From contig JACTAT010000040.1 of the NCBI GenBank assembly GCA_014526335.1, positions 1,124,119 to 1,188,118 on the forward strand: DNA of 64,000 bases, read 5' to 3'. This stretch comes from Chrysaora quinquecirrha (Eukaryota > Cnidaria > Scyphozoa > Semaeostomeae > Pelagiidae). Position 1 is the first letter of the stretch; each line of letters begins with the position of its first letter. Below the pieces are notes generated by a model, which saw nothing but the letters and a program-made list of their open reading frames with translations, searched no databases and was not told the DNA's origin. Below, one piece after another: positions 25,053-36,265 of the stretch. The position numbers and the translations under genes were made by a program.

Positions 25053-26175
25053 AGTTTTGTTGTAAAATCCGGTAAAGTCAGATTGTCACGAGTTGATTTG
25101 AACTCTCCAACTGTTCATATGAAAATGAAAATTTTCGAGAGTATCAACAAAATGTGTTTATCTAAAGCTACCAAGATGTTTTTTCGTCCCACAACGTTCT
25201 CCAAGCAAATAAAGCTTTTATTTTCAATCAATGACCTTCAAAGCCCGGAGAACGTCTGTTCTGTCCTTCTCTCAAGACGTCTGTAACTGCTTTGATTGAT
25301 AAAAGTTTCCGTTCCGTTTAAATACCCTCTTCCTCTATTGTTATCTAATAAGACAATAAGTTATAAACGTGATAATTAGTTGTCAATATCGCGCGTGCAA
25401 GCTCTGTCGTATCCCAGCACTTAATTTTGCGTGCAGCACGCAGTTGTGTAGTGGACTTATTCAACAAAAAATTAATTTTCAACTTTAACGTACTTCGTCT
25501 CAGGGAATCACCAAACTGGAAAGATGATTGAAACATTTCGTACTCAGTTCGGTGATAACTAAAATTTTGACATTACAAAATCAAACATAAACAGTTTAAT
25601 CGTTTTCACCAATGAGGGTCATGTAGTGGTCATTTAGGGGGGTTACATGCCCCCTGTTCCCTTGAAAAAATCCTGTTCCTTGACATTTTGTAGGATTACT
25701 TTGATTGATAGTAAAGCAAGTTGATATGGAGGATTTTACCTGCAGGGACGGACATACCGGGGGGGTGTGGGGGGTGTGACACCCCCCAATGTTCTAGTGT
25801 TATTCGGTAAACTTTAGTCTTATTCGGTAAAAAATATTTTTTGAAATCATTTGTAGTTAGTTGACTCCCGAAGCATTAAATTTTTCTATTTTCTATTCTG
25901 GGCCCAACCAGTGTTCCAATCCAACATGCATTGTGCCTTGTAACCCTGTGTCCATTCTTCTTATAAGCGATTTTGAAGCGAAACATTTGAATTTTGCGCC
26001 TAATGCAGTCAATAAAAGTGATTTTTCTTAAATATTTTTCATGCTCTAATGCAGTATACTGCCACTCCTTGCTACAGTAGCTACAGAATTTATATTGAAG
26101 GCAAGCAAAAGCAACATCTATAGTTTTATTGTTGGTTTTTATCTCCGTTCTGCCTGTGAGTTTTTCTCGTGCCTT

Positions 26176-26310
26176 GTCGCCCAGTTTTGTAAATCTGTAT
26201 GTCCTGGGCGACAATTTTGGTGAACTGGGCGACATTTAGTCGCCCAGTTTTGTAAATCTGTATGTCCTGGGCGACAATTTTGGTGAACTGGGCGACATTT
26301 AGTCGCCCAG
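26176..26310. repeat. Tandem repeat, about 64-bp unit, GTCGCCCAG
   Basis: Two full units and a partial third begin TCGCCCAGT at 26176, 26240 and 26303. Each contains the inverted words TCGCCCAG and CTGGGCGA. It is nested in the hAT remnant. Confidence 0.8.
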
Positions 26311-26329
26311 TCATACAGTTAAAAAATGC

Positions 26330-26720
26330 TATGCAGTTTTGGCGTACTGTGGTGGGTAATCACTACTTGTGGTGGGTTACTATGCTTGCGGTGGTGGCAG
26401 TTTTGGCGTACTGTGGTGGATTTTGTGGTTTTTTCTTGCTTGATCTATAGAGTTTTGCTATGATTTCGTATTCACCACATAAAGCATTATAACCCACCAC
26501 AAGTAGTGATTATCCACCACAGTACGCAAAAACTACCACCACAGAACGCAAATAGTACCACCACAGTAGTGATTATCCACCACAGTACGCCAAAACTGCC
26601 ACCACCGCAAGCATAGTAACCAACCACAAGTAGTGATTATCCACCACAGTACGCAGAAACTACCACCACAGTACGCAAATAGTACCACCACAGTAGTGAT
26701 TATCCACCACAGTAGTGATT
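26330..26720. repeat. Inverted and direct CCACCACAGTACGC repeats
   Basis: The word GTAGTGATTATCCACCACAGT and the related ACTACCACCACAGTACGCA recur at least five times (from about 26500), and their complements occur at 26340-26420. The region can fold on itself. No coding content. Confidence 0.7.
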
Positions 26721-26755
26721 ATAGATTCGCTAGCGTGAAGCTTATCAAATTGCCC

Positions 26756-26798
26756 CATTGAACTATATATAAAAAGACTTTTTATATATAGTTCAATG
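26756..26798. repeat. Perfect 43-bp palindrome
   Basis: CATTGAACTATATATAAAAAG, one central base, then its exact complement. It lies just before the hAT transposase remnant. Confidence 0.9.
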
Positions 26799-26814
26799 AA
26801 TTGCCCTGACTGCG

Positions 26815-27012
26815 CCAGTGTCCGTAGCTAGTAATGAGCGCTCTTTTTCAAGGCTCAAGTTGCTGAAGACCTATTTGCGGTCAAAAATGACTGATCATCG
26901 ACTGAATAACCTCATGATCATTGTTTGTGAAAGTGATGTAGTTGACAACATAGACGTTAATAAGCTTGCTGATAAATGGTCGAAACTGAAAGCAAGAAGA
27001 ATTAAAGTTTGA
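26815..27012 (+). pseudogene. hAT transposase C-terminal dimerisation domain remnant
   Basis: The frame encodes VSVASNERSFSRLKLLKTYL, then MTDHRLNNLMII, and ends in a stop after KARRIKV. The (A/S)NERSFSxLxxxKTxLRSxMxxxRLNxL pattern is the hallmark hAT C-terminal dimerisation domain. The upstream catalytic region is absent, so this is a dead fragment. It shares the orientation of the surrounding terminal repeats. Confidence 0.75.
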
Positions 27013-27814
27013 CATCAATATTTGAAATTGCTGTTACATAAAGCGAACATTAGCGAAATTATATTTGCGAAAATAAATGTAAACATGGGCAATGGGTGTT
27101 TCCATCATTTTCTGAGTGTAATTGATATTTCTTGATTGGGAGGGTGGCGAATGTCTACATTCCTTTCCAAAAAACTATGATTTTGTAACCGATTTTTAAC
27201 TAGAAAAAAATATATAAAAGGGCGTTGCCCGCCTTTTCCGCCAAAGTAAAGGGCGTGTCCCTCAAAAATTTTTTGACTTTTTCAGCCTGGCACCCCCCCA
27301 GTCATTGTCTGTTAAATCCGTCCCTGGCCCATAATCTTTTGTATCTTTATATTACATTGACATCATCTCATTTCATAACCGTAGCCTTCAGTTTTGAATT
27401 ATATAGTGTTCTTAAGTTGTAATCACTGCTTTAAAACGTTAAGCATGCTTTAGAGAAAGGGGGTGTCAGAGGACGTCACGAGGTCTCCACTACATAGCCA
27501 CGTAATTTATGAGATTCCAAATGAATACAACGATTACTGAATGCAAAGATCTGTTTAATACAAAGATATGAAACTAGTATCAAGTACTGCGAAGATTATG
27601 TTCAGCTTTTTAATAAAAAGTCAGTCACTTGTTTCTGGATGTCCTGTCCTCATTGTTTTATTCAAATTTCGATTATCGATTGCCTTCCTTCCGTTCTCTA
27701 ACCATGGCTTCAACACTTCTGAAGCGACTTTAATATACAAAGAGTAGCTTATTGATAAATCAAAGGCCTTTTAGTTATATTCTCACACCCTGCATCCTGA
27801 TTATCTAGGATATA

Positions 27815-28015
27815 TCTTCATTTTTCAATAAGCAACTGGACTTTGGTCCTGTCCTCAAGAGTTGCTTAACATATCTAGTATTTCAGCCCTCGCAGAATGA
27901 CTGGTACCTCCTAAAAACTCTTATTTTGGCTCTTTTCTGGCTTTTCAATGTAATTGACAGACAAGTTTCCAAGGATGTACAGTATAAAGAAAGCTATTTC
28001 ATCAAAAATTTTAAC
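27815..28015. mobile_element. AAGCAAC sub-type element fragment, direct-repeat copy 1
   Basis: Starting TTTTTCAATAAGCAACTGGACTTTGGTCC, about 200 bp are repeated in the same orientation at 28676-28865, including AGTTGCTTAACATATCTAGTATT. The terminal TACAC is lost in this copy. Confidence 0.65.
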
Positions 28016-28675
28016 AAAATCTCAGCCCTAGTTCCCCTATTTGGGCATACTTGCTTATTGACCAGATGCTTATTAAAAATAAGTGTATTCTAATGGGGTT
28101 ATGATAAGGGGGTAGATGTGTAGCTTCAAGAGATTCCCAAATAATATAAAAAAGCTGTCCTAGAAGGCATTCTTTCCTTAAGAATTTACTTCTGTGAATC
28201 AATTTCTAGCTCCGATTTCGCAAAAAAATGTGTTACGTCATCACACCTAATCGCCATATTTTCTTTTTTATTAAGTCCTTGTGTTTGGCCAAACAATTTC
28301 TCATGTTGGGATCCAAGAAAGGGATTAACAGCTATCTTGACATCACAATAGTAACAGTATGCAGGGAACAGCTATTGTAAATGCGTAACTGAAAACGAGT
28401 CACCACCTCCTATTCGAACATATAGCTGTTGTTTTGCTTTGCTTGTAGAGGCTCAGTCATGCTCAGTCATTTCCAACTGAATGAGTAACTCGATCATATG
28501 ACGTCAAAAGTCATCAATTAAATAGTAAAAACTTTATCCTTAATCTATTTTCTTCATACTCATATTTATTTCTTACTTTGCAAGCGATTAGTGAAAGTTT
28601 GCTTGCCATTTCAGAATACATAGTATCATATTTTGTTTTCGTGGTGATTCTTTTTGTTTCAGGCATACAGTGAGT

Positions 28676-28865
28676 TACACTTTTTTTTCAATAAGCAACT
28701 GGACTTTGGTCCAGCCCTCAAGAGTTGCTTAACATATCTAGTATTTTAGTCCTCACAGAATGACTGGTATCCCCTAAAACCTCTTATTTTGGCTCTTTTC
28801 TGGCTTTTCAATGCAATTGACAAGTTTGCAAGGATGTACATAAAGAAAGCAATTTCACCAAAAAT
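28676..28865. mobile_element. AAGCAAC sub-type element fragment, direct-repeat copy 2
   Basis: Begins TACACTTTTTTTTCAATAAGCAAC, retaining the TA-flanked terminus missing from the copy at 27815. The right end is not present. A further short terminus of the same type lies at 29305-29355. Confidence 0.65.
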
Positions 28866-29939
28866 AGGTTTATCTGAACGTGGTTTCGTTTCACCAATCA
28901 AATGATCTGAATTGACTGGATTGATTAAAAAGAAGTCAGCACCATTTATGATAAGTCAGCTTCTCTAATGACTTACTTCTTTTTTTTCTACTGTATAATC
29001 GAACCATCTAGTAGCTGGTTTACTCAAGCGGCAGACTAACTACATAAGTACCACTGTTTCGCTCGATGTTGTTGCTGTTTTGTTTTAACAATCGCTCAGA
29101 GTGGAAGGGTAAGCTAGAGACTCATGTTGTGAGTTCACTGAAGATGACTGGTTGATTTTATGACGTCAATAAATTAAGATGTAAACCATGGCTTATCTGG
29201 AAGGTGGTTGAAAGCAAGGAAACCTCTGATAAAAATTTACCACAAAATCATGTTGAAAAAGAAAAAGAAATTCCAAAACTTGATTCATGATCGATTTTGT
29301 GAAGTACACTTATTTTTTTAATAAGCAACTGGTCAATAAGCAACTAGCTAAAATTTTAGATGTTTTTCAAGGATGATCATTGATGTCTGCTATAGCCCAG
29401 GGCGGCAAATCGGTTCCTCGCATGCTGCGAAAGCAATTATTGCTTCCCTAAACAGGAAAGGTGGAGTAAACATAGAAAACAAAAATAAAGATTGGAGAAA
29501 CGAATGAATCATTCTTTTGAGAGAAGTCACAATGGAGTCAAACAAACCGTTCTTTTGTTGGATTTGACGGTCGAGACTTGAGACTCTGCATGCTGTTTTT
29601 TACTATGATACCAGGGGTTGTCCATTTCATTCAAAGGTTTTTTAAACCAGAGGGTGAGGCTTTTCAGGCTTGAAGATTCTAAGACACCTTTTTCGTAGAC
29701 TCACAACACGAGTCTCTTGTTTACTAAACGCTCCCAACTTTTTATTGCCTATGGATTTCCCACTTTGAGCGATGGTTATTATTGTTAAAAAGCAACAACA
29801 ACATCGAGTGAAGTAGTGAGACTAGTGTAGTAAGTCTACCTCTTAAGATTTGATAGTTGTGAAGGAGGGTAGTATATTTGTACAGATACTGTAAAAAGTT
29901 GTAAAAAGTTTTAGCATCGAATCTTAATTTCATACAAAA

Positions 29940-30725
29940 AAGCAATATGCAAGGTAGAATGCTGATTTGAGTAATCTTTCCTTGCATCACATCACTGATT
30001 CTTTATTTCATATGAAAACGGTAATATGTTCTTAAATTCTTATCCAATGATTAGCATTAGAACTACGACTTAATGTAATACAACCAATGAAGAACTAACT
30101 ATTGGTTTTTATATGAGATCGGTTTCATATGCAAAGTAGAATGCCGAGATTAGAGTAATCTTTCCTTGCATCACATCACTGATTCTTTATTTCATATGAA
30201 AACGGCAATATATTCTTAAATTCTTATCCAATGATTAGCATTAGAACTACGACTTAATGTAATACCACCAATGAAGAAGTAAGTATTGGTTTTTATATGA
30301 GATCGGTTTCATATGCAAAGTAGAATGCCGAGATTAGAGTAATCTTTCCTTGCATCACATCACTGATTCTTTATTTCATATGAAAACGGCAATATATTCT
30401 TAAATTCTTATCCAATGATTAGCATTAGAACTACGACTTAATGTAGTACCACCGATGAAGAACTAACTATTGGTTTTTATATGAGATCGGTTTAATATGC
30501 AAAGTAGAATGCTGAGATTAGAGTAATCTTTCCTTGCATCAAATCACTGATTCTTTATTTCATATGAAAACGGTGATATATGCTTATCCAATGGTTAGCA
30601 TTAGGATGTTGATCTAATGTAATACCACCAATGTACCAATAAAGAACAAGTATTGGTTTTTATATGAAATCGGTTTAATACTATGCAAATTAGAATGCTG
30701 AGATCAGAGTAATCTTTCCTTTGCT
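29940..30725. repeat. 184-bp tandem repeat, about four units
   Basis: The word GTAATCTTTCCTTGCATCA begins at 29971, 30155, 30339 and 30523, and a variant at 30707: exactly 184 bases apart each time. Units 2 and 3 differ at only a few bases; unit 4 carries a small deletion balanced by an insertion. There is no ORF. It lies between the SBSPON-like gene and the claudin-like gene. Confidence 0.9.
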
Positions 30726-30739
30726 TTGCACCACAGAGA

Positions 30740-32975
30740 TCTTCTGCCCGCTAAATGGCTTTATAAATACACCATATATAGGCTTAGTTATCCATATGCC
30801 TTTGAATGGTCAATGAAACCATTTACATTTGGTCTATATTAAACATACTATAACGAGCTTATGGTTTTGATGCAGGGTACAGGATATTCTCGTTGTAATT
30901 CGTATCCGCGAGCGACGGCGGCCTAAGATTGGATTTGCTTTGATTTCATTCTCAAGAATGCCTATCAAGGATCAAGGGTTTTTGTTGTTGATGAAAAGCG
31001 CGCGAAATTTCCTCCATCATGGGAACTTTCTCACTACTTTGTGACAAACTCATTGAGATACATAAATTCACACTCTTCGCAATCAGCAATGGCATCGTTA
31101 GCCAGCAACAACATCCTTTTGCATTGTTTAATTGAACTGAATAGCCCAACCTCGTTTTCAGGCCCGAAACGCCCTCCCCCCTCTGTTTCTCACCTGCCAA
31201 TCGTTTACGGCCCTGAAACGTTGTTGTTCTCCGTAAGGAAATAAAGGGTTCGAATGGTTGGGCTTATCTGAAGGGTCTATTTTGTGATTTTTTCAAGAAA
31301 AGACCGTTGGCGGAGGAAAACGACCCAACAATTTGAATGAAAATAAACAGCCAAGGAATAGAGTTGAGAAATATCCCAGCATCAAGGGAGGTCTCGAAGT
31401 CTTTGCAAGGTCATATGACGCCTCTTTAACACAACGAAGCACGCAATTTTTTGCGGCTTCATCGAGAGGAACGCCATAATAGCCCAGTGGGGAGGCCCCA
31501 CAATTTGTTGATCACATTAATCAACGAAAATATTAGTGTGTTTGTTAAAAAATAAGAAGTAATTTCCTGGGTGTGGCATGATGCTTATGGGGTTGGTCGA
31601 TAAAAAGCTGATAATCATCAAAATATTATCACAGCTTTAAGCAAAGTGAGAATGATTCAGTTTTTTACAGATTCACCTTTTAAAAGAACTACCTTTATGC
31701 GAAACACAGCAAGTAAGGAGCTCAGGTTCCTTTTTTTATATAATCAACTCGAGAGCAAATGGGGTCTGTATTATCTTAGATTCGAGTTCGAGAGAAGTTT
31801 AAGATAGAGAGACTTGGCTGTACCTATATGTATTCAGCAATAATGCATTCCTACTGCATGCATGGCTGCTATAAAAATTGCATTGATGTCCAGCAATTCA
31901 ATTCAATAGCGATAACTACGACTCGTGTAGTTAGTCTTAACTATCAGATCAACCAGTCCCCTTACTCGTTTCAAGAAGTTTTGTCCCCCATTCTACTGTA
32001 ATTTATAAATTTTGACCTCTGAAGTGTCGGATGTGTGATAAAACATCTGGAATATATACTAATTGAAAGCAAATACCAATTTCTTTCCGGACGATTTTCT
32101 CTCAACATTTGAAATAACAAAATCCACGTTTTTTGGCCTCATTATCTCTGCTGCAACCATACTGCAACGAAACATCGACAAAATCCACCCAACACATTGC
32201 TGTCTTCCTTCCCATACTCCAACGCTCAGCCCCAGCCCTCCAACGTAATCACAGATGGACCGGATTTTCGTACTTATGATGATAGTACACAATTCGCTAT
32301 TTTGCAACCCCTACTTTTGATTTGTTACACTGAGCGATTGTCTAACAACAACAACAACAGTCAAGCGAATTAGTTGTAGTTATGTAGTGAGTCTGATGGT
32401 GATGCACACGCATCCCTGGAAACAAAGTACAAAACCAAGACAAAGTACGAGACAAAGTACCTTCGTCAAGACCAGTTTAAAATAATTGGCACAACATCTA
32501 GAAAACGAATACTTGGGTTTGCTCATGGTAATTCTTATTATAATTGGCAAGAACTCCATGAAGCCGGTAAAGTATATTCAAAGACTTGGTTAAATTAAGG
32601 AATAAAAAAATGAATAAATATACGGAAACAAAAGATTATTTGACATTATCAATTCAAGACCTTTTACGTAACTACGTCAGAACAGATCTCACATCAAACA
32701 TATCAATCTTTCTGGTACTTTATTGATCTTGGCATTTCATAGATATAAAGCATTGATGGACAGTAATACTTAGAAATATTTCTCTACATTCTTAGAGAGA
32801 TCCTTTAATCTCTGAATAAATGACAATTTGTCGTTTGTAGGATATTAGTTAGCTGTATTTGGATTTAAGAAAAAGTGGGCCATGACTTCCCAAAACGAGA
32901 ATCAATTCGAAAGATTTTCATAGAGGAATGCCTTACAGCTGAAACATATAGGAACAAAACCAATACCAAGAAGAG
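30740..32975. other. Intergenic sequence upstream of the claudin-like gene
   Basis: No gene recognised. Short pieces of the (CAA)n-associated repeat occur at about 31885-31930 and 32326-32400. Open frames here are under 85 codons and match nothing I know. Confidence 0.5.
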
Positions 32976-33328
32976 TACACTTTTTTAAATAAGCAACTTG
33001 ACTTTTGTCCAGCCTTCAAAGTTGCTTAAGAGTTGCTTAACATGTTTTGTACCTCACACCCAACCTGACTTCGCGGGTCAAAATCATCAACTGTTAGGCC
33101 TACAACAGGACTTTTGGGAGACAGTGAGTGGAAAACGTTAGCTATTAACGAACTTCAACATGCAAAACATACGAACAAACAATTTGCTAACAACAAGAAA
33201 GAGTATAAGCTTCGCTGTTTGACTTCTTAGTTGCTTACAGTAATTCAATTGAGCCCTCGAATTGCTTAATGTTAAGGTCAGTTCAGCCCTAGTTGCTTAT
33301 TGAGCGGTTGCTTATTAAAAAATGTGTA
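32976..33328. mobile_element. TA-flanked MITE, AAGCAAC sub-type, copy 2 (inverted relative to 21838-22213)
   Basis: The ends TACACTTTTTTAAATAAGCAAC and the complement of GTTGCTTATTAAAAAATGTGTA are inverted and TA-flanked. The internal sequence (CAACTGTTAGGCCTACAACA, ACAAACAATTTGCTAACAAC) is the reverse complement of the copy at 21838-22213, so both derive from one non-autonomous family. Confidence 0.8.
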
Positions 33329-33568
33329 GTTAATGACGTTTCGGGCTTGAACCATTGGTGTTTAGGTATAGGGAATGGTCTCCATTTTCACGATTTTCAT
33401 GATTGAAGAATGGGAAATTGGTATAAGGTCAGGCATACATTATCGAAAAACTGGTGTAACGTCGGTTGTGTGTTTGATGCTTGGATGGTACGTCCCTTAC
33501 AAAATTAGATCAAATACCCCTCCAGGGGGAGGTAACCATGGCCGACAATCTTTAAAAATGATTTAAAG

Positions 33569-33720
33569 TTTTGCCACGTCACAAGTCATTGCTGTCAAAC
33601 ATTTCGTGCTTGTGGCAAGCGCAAAATGTTTTCAAATTGTTCAGAAACATCGCTAGACAAATCCTGCTTTTCAAGCAATGTTTTGTGACGTGGCCAAACG
33701 GCGAAACATTTCTTGAAAAT
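33569..33720. mobile_element. CAAACATTG-family MITE fragment (copy 4) just upstream of the claudin-like gene
   Basis: Internal part of the family (GCCACGTCACAAGTCATTG ... CAAGCAATGTTTTGTGACGTGGCC), ending about 110 bases before the start codon at 33833. It could lie in the promoter or 5' UTR. Confidence 0.6.
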
Positions 33721-33832
33721 GAAGAGCAAATCTCGAATTTTCGATTAGCAGTGATCATTCTGACGCAACTCATTCGAAAGTTCGAATCCAGAACGAAAAT
33801 TTCGCGATTTTGATATGCTCTGAAATGAAATA

Positions 33833-35544
33833 ATGGACAGCAGAATTGAAAATATCATATTCGCTGTACTTGTTTTGCTTTCCTTGCTTCTTGTGGTAAT
33901 AGCAGAAACAACTGATTTCTGGTACAAAGGCAGCAGTTACCAAAATATCCATCAAGGATTATGGCGTTCTTGTCATATGTTCACAAGAACGGATACAGAG
34001 TTGTGCATAAAGCTTGATACTGTTCCAGGTTAAGTATATGAGTCCGGTCCTGGTAAACCGTTGTTAAATTGTACAGTAAAATGAGTCTATACCATTACTT
34101 TTGTCGCACTCTTCGCGCAAGGCCACAACAACTTCTATATGTTAACACGTACCAATTATATTCCCTATCTAATTCATTCTCTTATTTTTCAGTGACCGTT
34201 CATGTGACACGTGCAGCGTTAATATTAGCAACAATTGGGTATGTTGGTGCATTGGCTTTATTGTATTTGGTGAAAGCAAAAATGATCAAAAATACAAGAC
34301 TGCCTGCAGTGACATGCTTCTTTCCATGTAAGTTGAATTGATATTCACTTCTTTACCATATTATACTGTTAGGCTCTGGCCAAGCGATCAAACATTGTTC
34401 GTCAAACATTTGAAATTTCCAATCAAGCAATGTTTGAGCGTTTAGCCACGTCGCAAAACATTACTTATTGAGCAAAAATAAGAAGAATTGGTTGCGTTTG
34501 CTGTGGAAATGTTCAAAACAGTTAATGAATGATATTTGGGGACTACTGTTTATCGACGTGGCCAAATGGTAGAAGATACTGCTAGTAAAAAAATGAATTC
34601 AAAGGCTTATTTGCTGTGGCTGGCAATGAGGTACCTATAAGAGTAGTTTATACTTTATATGTAACGCATATGCAGCAAGCTGCAAAGACACATGAATGTC
34701 TAAGACGTTCTGTAAGAGTTGTGCCAGACACATGTGGTACTTAAAATGAACGACGAAGCCATCCATTCCATGTTCGAAATACTCGCTTGTAATTTACTGT
34801 TATCTTAACCCAGGTTTATGTCGGCCTACGATGGGACAGAACTAACGTCAACTAGTTTTAGCTGCTAACTTATGTCGACATGTCAACAACTAGTCAGATA
34901 TTTTAGTCGTTAATCGCGGTCGCAAGTGCACCAGGTCGACTGTGAGTTGTCCCTGAGTTGTAGGAAATATTTGCCAACTTATCGCAGAAGTAGAACATGC
35001 CCAACTTTCTGGAACTGTCAGCCGACTAGTTTCCGTCAAAAAGGAACCAGTTGCCGACTAGTTGCCAGAGCCCTTATTTCAACAGGCAGTCGCAGTAAAC
35101 AAATTCCAACAATCGCCGGTGCAATCGGCAAGTAGTTCTGACTCTTTGCAACGTCGAAGTAAGCCTCGCTTTAGCGAGTCATGTCAAATAGTCACAGACT
35201 CGCTTGATCACGTTCTGAGCGATTGAAAATCCAGCATGCGCGATGTGCAAGTGTTTTGGTCGCTGAACAATTTGATAGCAGAGGTCGGCCTTGACTTGGA
35301 CAATAAGAAATATTCTTTAAATTCAGTCATCTCGATTATTTCTCTTGCAGTTGGCAGTGTATTGATTGGTATGATAACCTACACCGCTGAACTACTGGTG
35401 GAATCAGAATATCGACAAATGAAGTTTGCATGGTCTTATTACTTGGGATGGTGCTCATTAATTGGTATCCTAGTTGCTATTGTATTTGATACTAGAGAGA
35501 GAATAACTGTAGATGTAAGGACAGCTCCAGCGGACGGACCTTGA
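33833..35544 (+). CDS. PMP22/EMP/claudin-family four-pass membrane protein, three exons
   Basis: Exons 33833-34028, 34193-34327 and 35351-35544 join to 525 nt (174 aa). Topology fits the PMP22/claudin superfamily: TM1 about residues 7-24, a first extracellular loop with W30 and the family signature GLW..C (G42 L43 W44, C47, paired with C58), TM2 (AALILATIGYVGALALLYLV), a short basic loop, TM3 over the exon 2/3 junction, and TM4 (WSYYLGWCSLIGILVAIVF), with a short cytoplasmic tail. The family works at cell contacts and in membrane organisation; the exact subgroup cannot be told. A second in-frame acceptor at 35325-35326 would add eight residues to TM3. The upstream 5' region (33569-33720) and intron 2 contain MITE copies. 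No AATAAA is obvious; ATTAAA-type sequence occurs near 35630. Confidence 0.85.
34372..34573. mobile_element. CAAACATTG-family MITE, copy 5, in the claudin-like gene intron 2
   Basis: Begins GGCTCTGGCCAAGCGATCAAACATTG directly after TTA (34369-34371) and contains GCCACGTCGCAAAACATT. The right side is truncated near GACGTGGCCAAATGG. Confidence 0.65.
34808..35073. mobile_element. TTA-flanked repeat with GTCGAC/CTAGT motifs, copy 1
   Basis: About 265 bp between two TTA triplets (34805-34807, 35074-35076), rich in GTCGAC, CTAGTC and AACTAG words. A related truncated copy is at about 39705-39920. Shared words include AGAACATGCCCAACTTTCTG. It lies in intron 2 of the claudin-like gene. Confidence 0.5.
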
Positions 35545-36265
35545 ATTTCAATGCTTTAGAGTTTTTCCCAATTGATGTATCAGGTCAACCCAAAGTAGAA
35601 TGTTTTAATGCGTTATGCCTTAATGTATTGCTATTAAAACGTTGATGTTTTTTACAGCTAACAGTAGGTAATGAAGCCATATGCATATATTGCATGGAAA
35701 GGCTGTAATGAATCTCCTTCTTTGTCTTTGAACTCAGGTGTTAGTTCTTCCTAAATATGTGAAGCGTTTTTGACGAATTTTCTGAAAGACTTACTGACTT
35801 ACTGAGTGAGAAAAAATGTTCTTCGTATTTCAGGAGAAAAGCAATCCTTCACAAGATTGTGATGTGAGACCCCGGCCCATACCCTCTCAACCACAATCAA
35901 CATGTTTGTCTTTCAGGCGCGAGTTTTTAAATGAGAGGGCGTTAATTGCATAAGTCAAGTGTTTTAGAGGGGGTTTTAAGCGTTTAAAATAGAAGGGGAC
36001 TTTTTAGACTTAAAAGTTTAAAAGTGATATCTTCTGTAAAATAAGTTTTACTGTTTGCAGTTGCTGCGAAAATTGAGTGAATTTGGTGCATGTTAGCAAA
36101 TGCTTTCCTTGAATTGAATGAAAGTTGGCCTTAGAGTAGGACAACAGATTTTAGCTGCACAAGCAATTCTACTTTGCATTACGGAGGATATAAGCTGATG
36201 TCATAAAATAATAGTTTATGGCAAGTTTCAAATGAGAATTAAGTCCGGTACGATAATTAAAGACG

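Larger units (their letters stand above)
25743..27326 (+). mobile_element. Decayed hAT-superfamily transposon with nested repeats
   Basis: The ends CAGGGACGGA and TCCGTCCCTG are perfect 10-bp inverted repeats, followed by C/G runs, as in hAT elements of the CAGGG(A/G)CGGA type. A transposase remnant lies at 26815-27012. The rest of the transposase is missing or replaced by tandem repeats (26176-26310) and CCACCACAGTACGC-rich sequence (26330-26720). The 8 bases outside each end (TTTACCTG, GCCCATAA) do not match, so the target duplication is lost or the ends belong to different copies. Confidence 0.65.

Noticed and set aside
25876..26235. 119-codon minus-strand frame
   Set aside because: Runs through the tandem GTCGCCCAG repeat inside the hAT remnant and has no recognisable domain.
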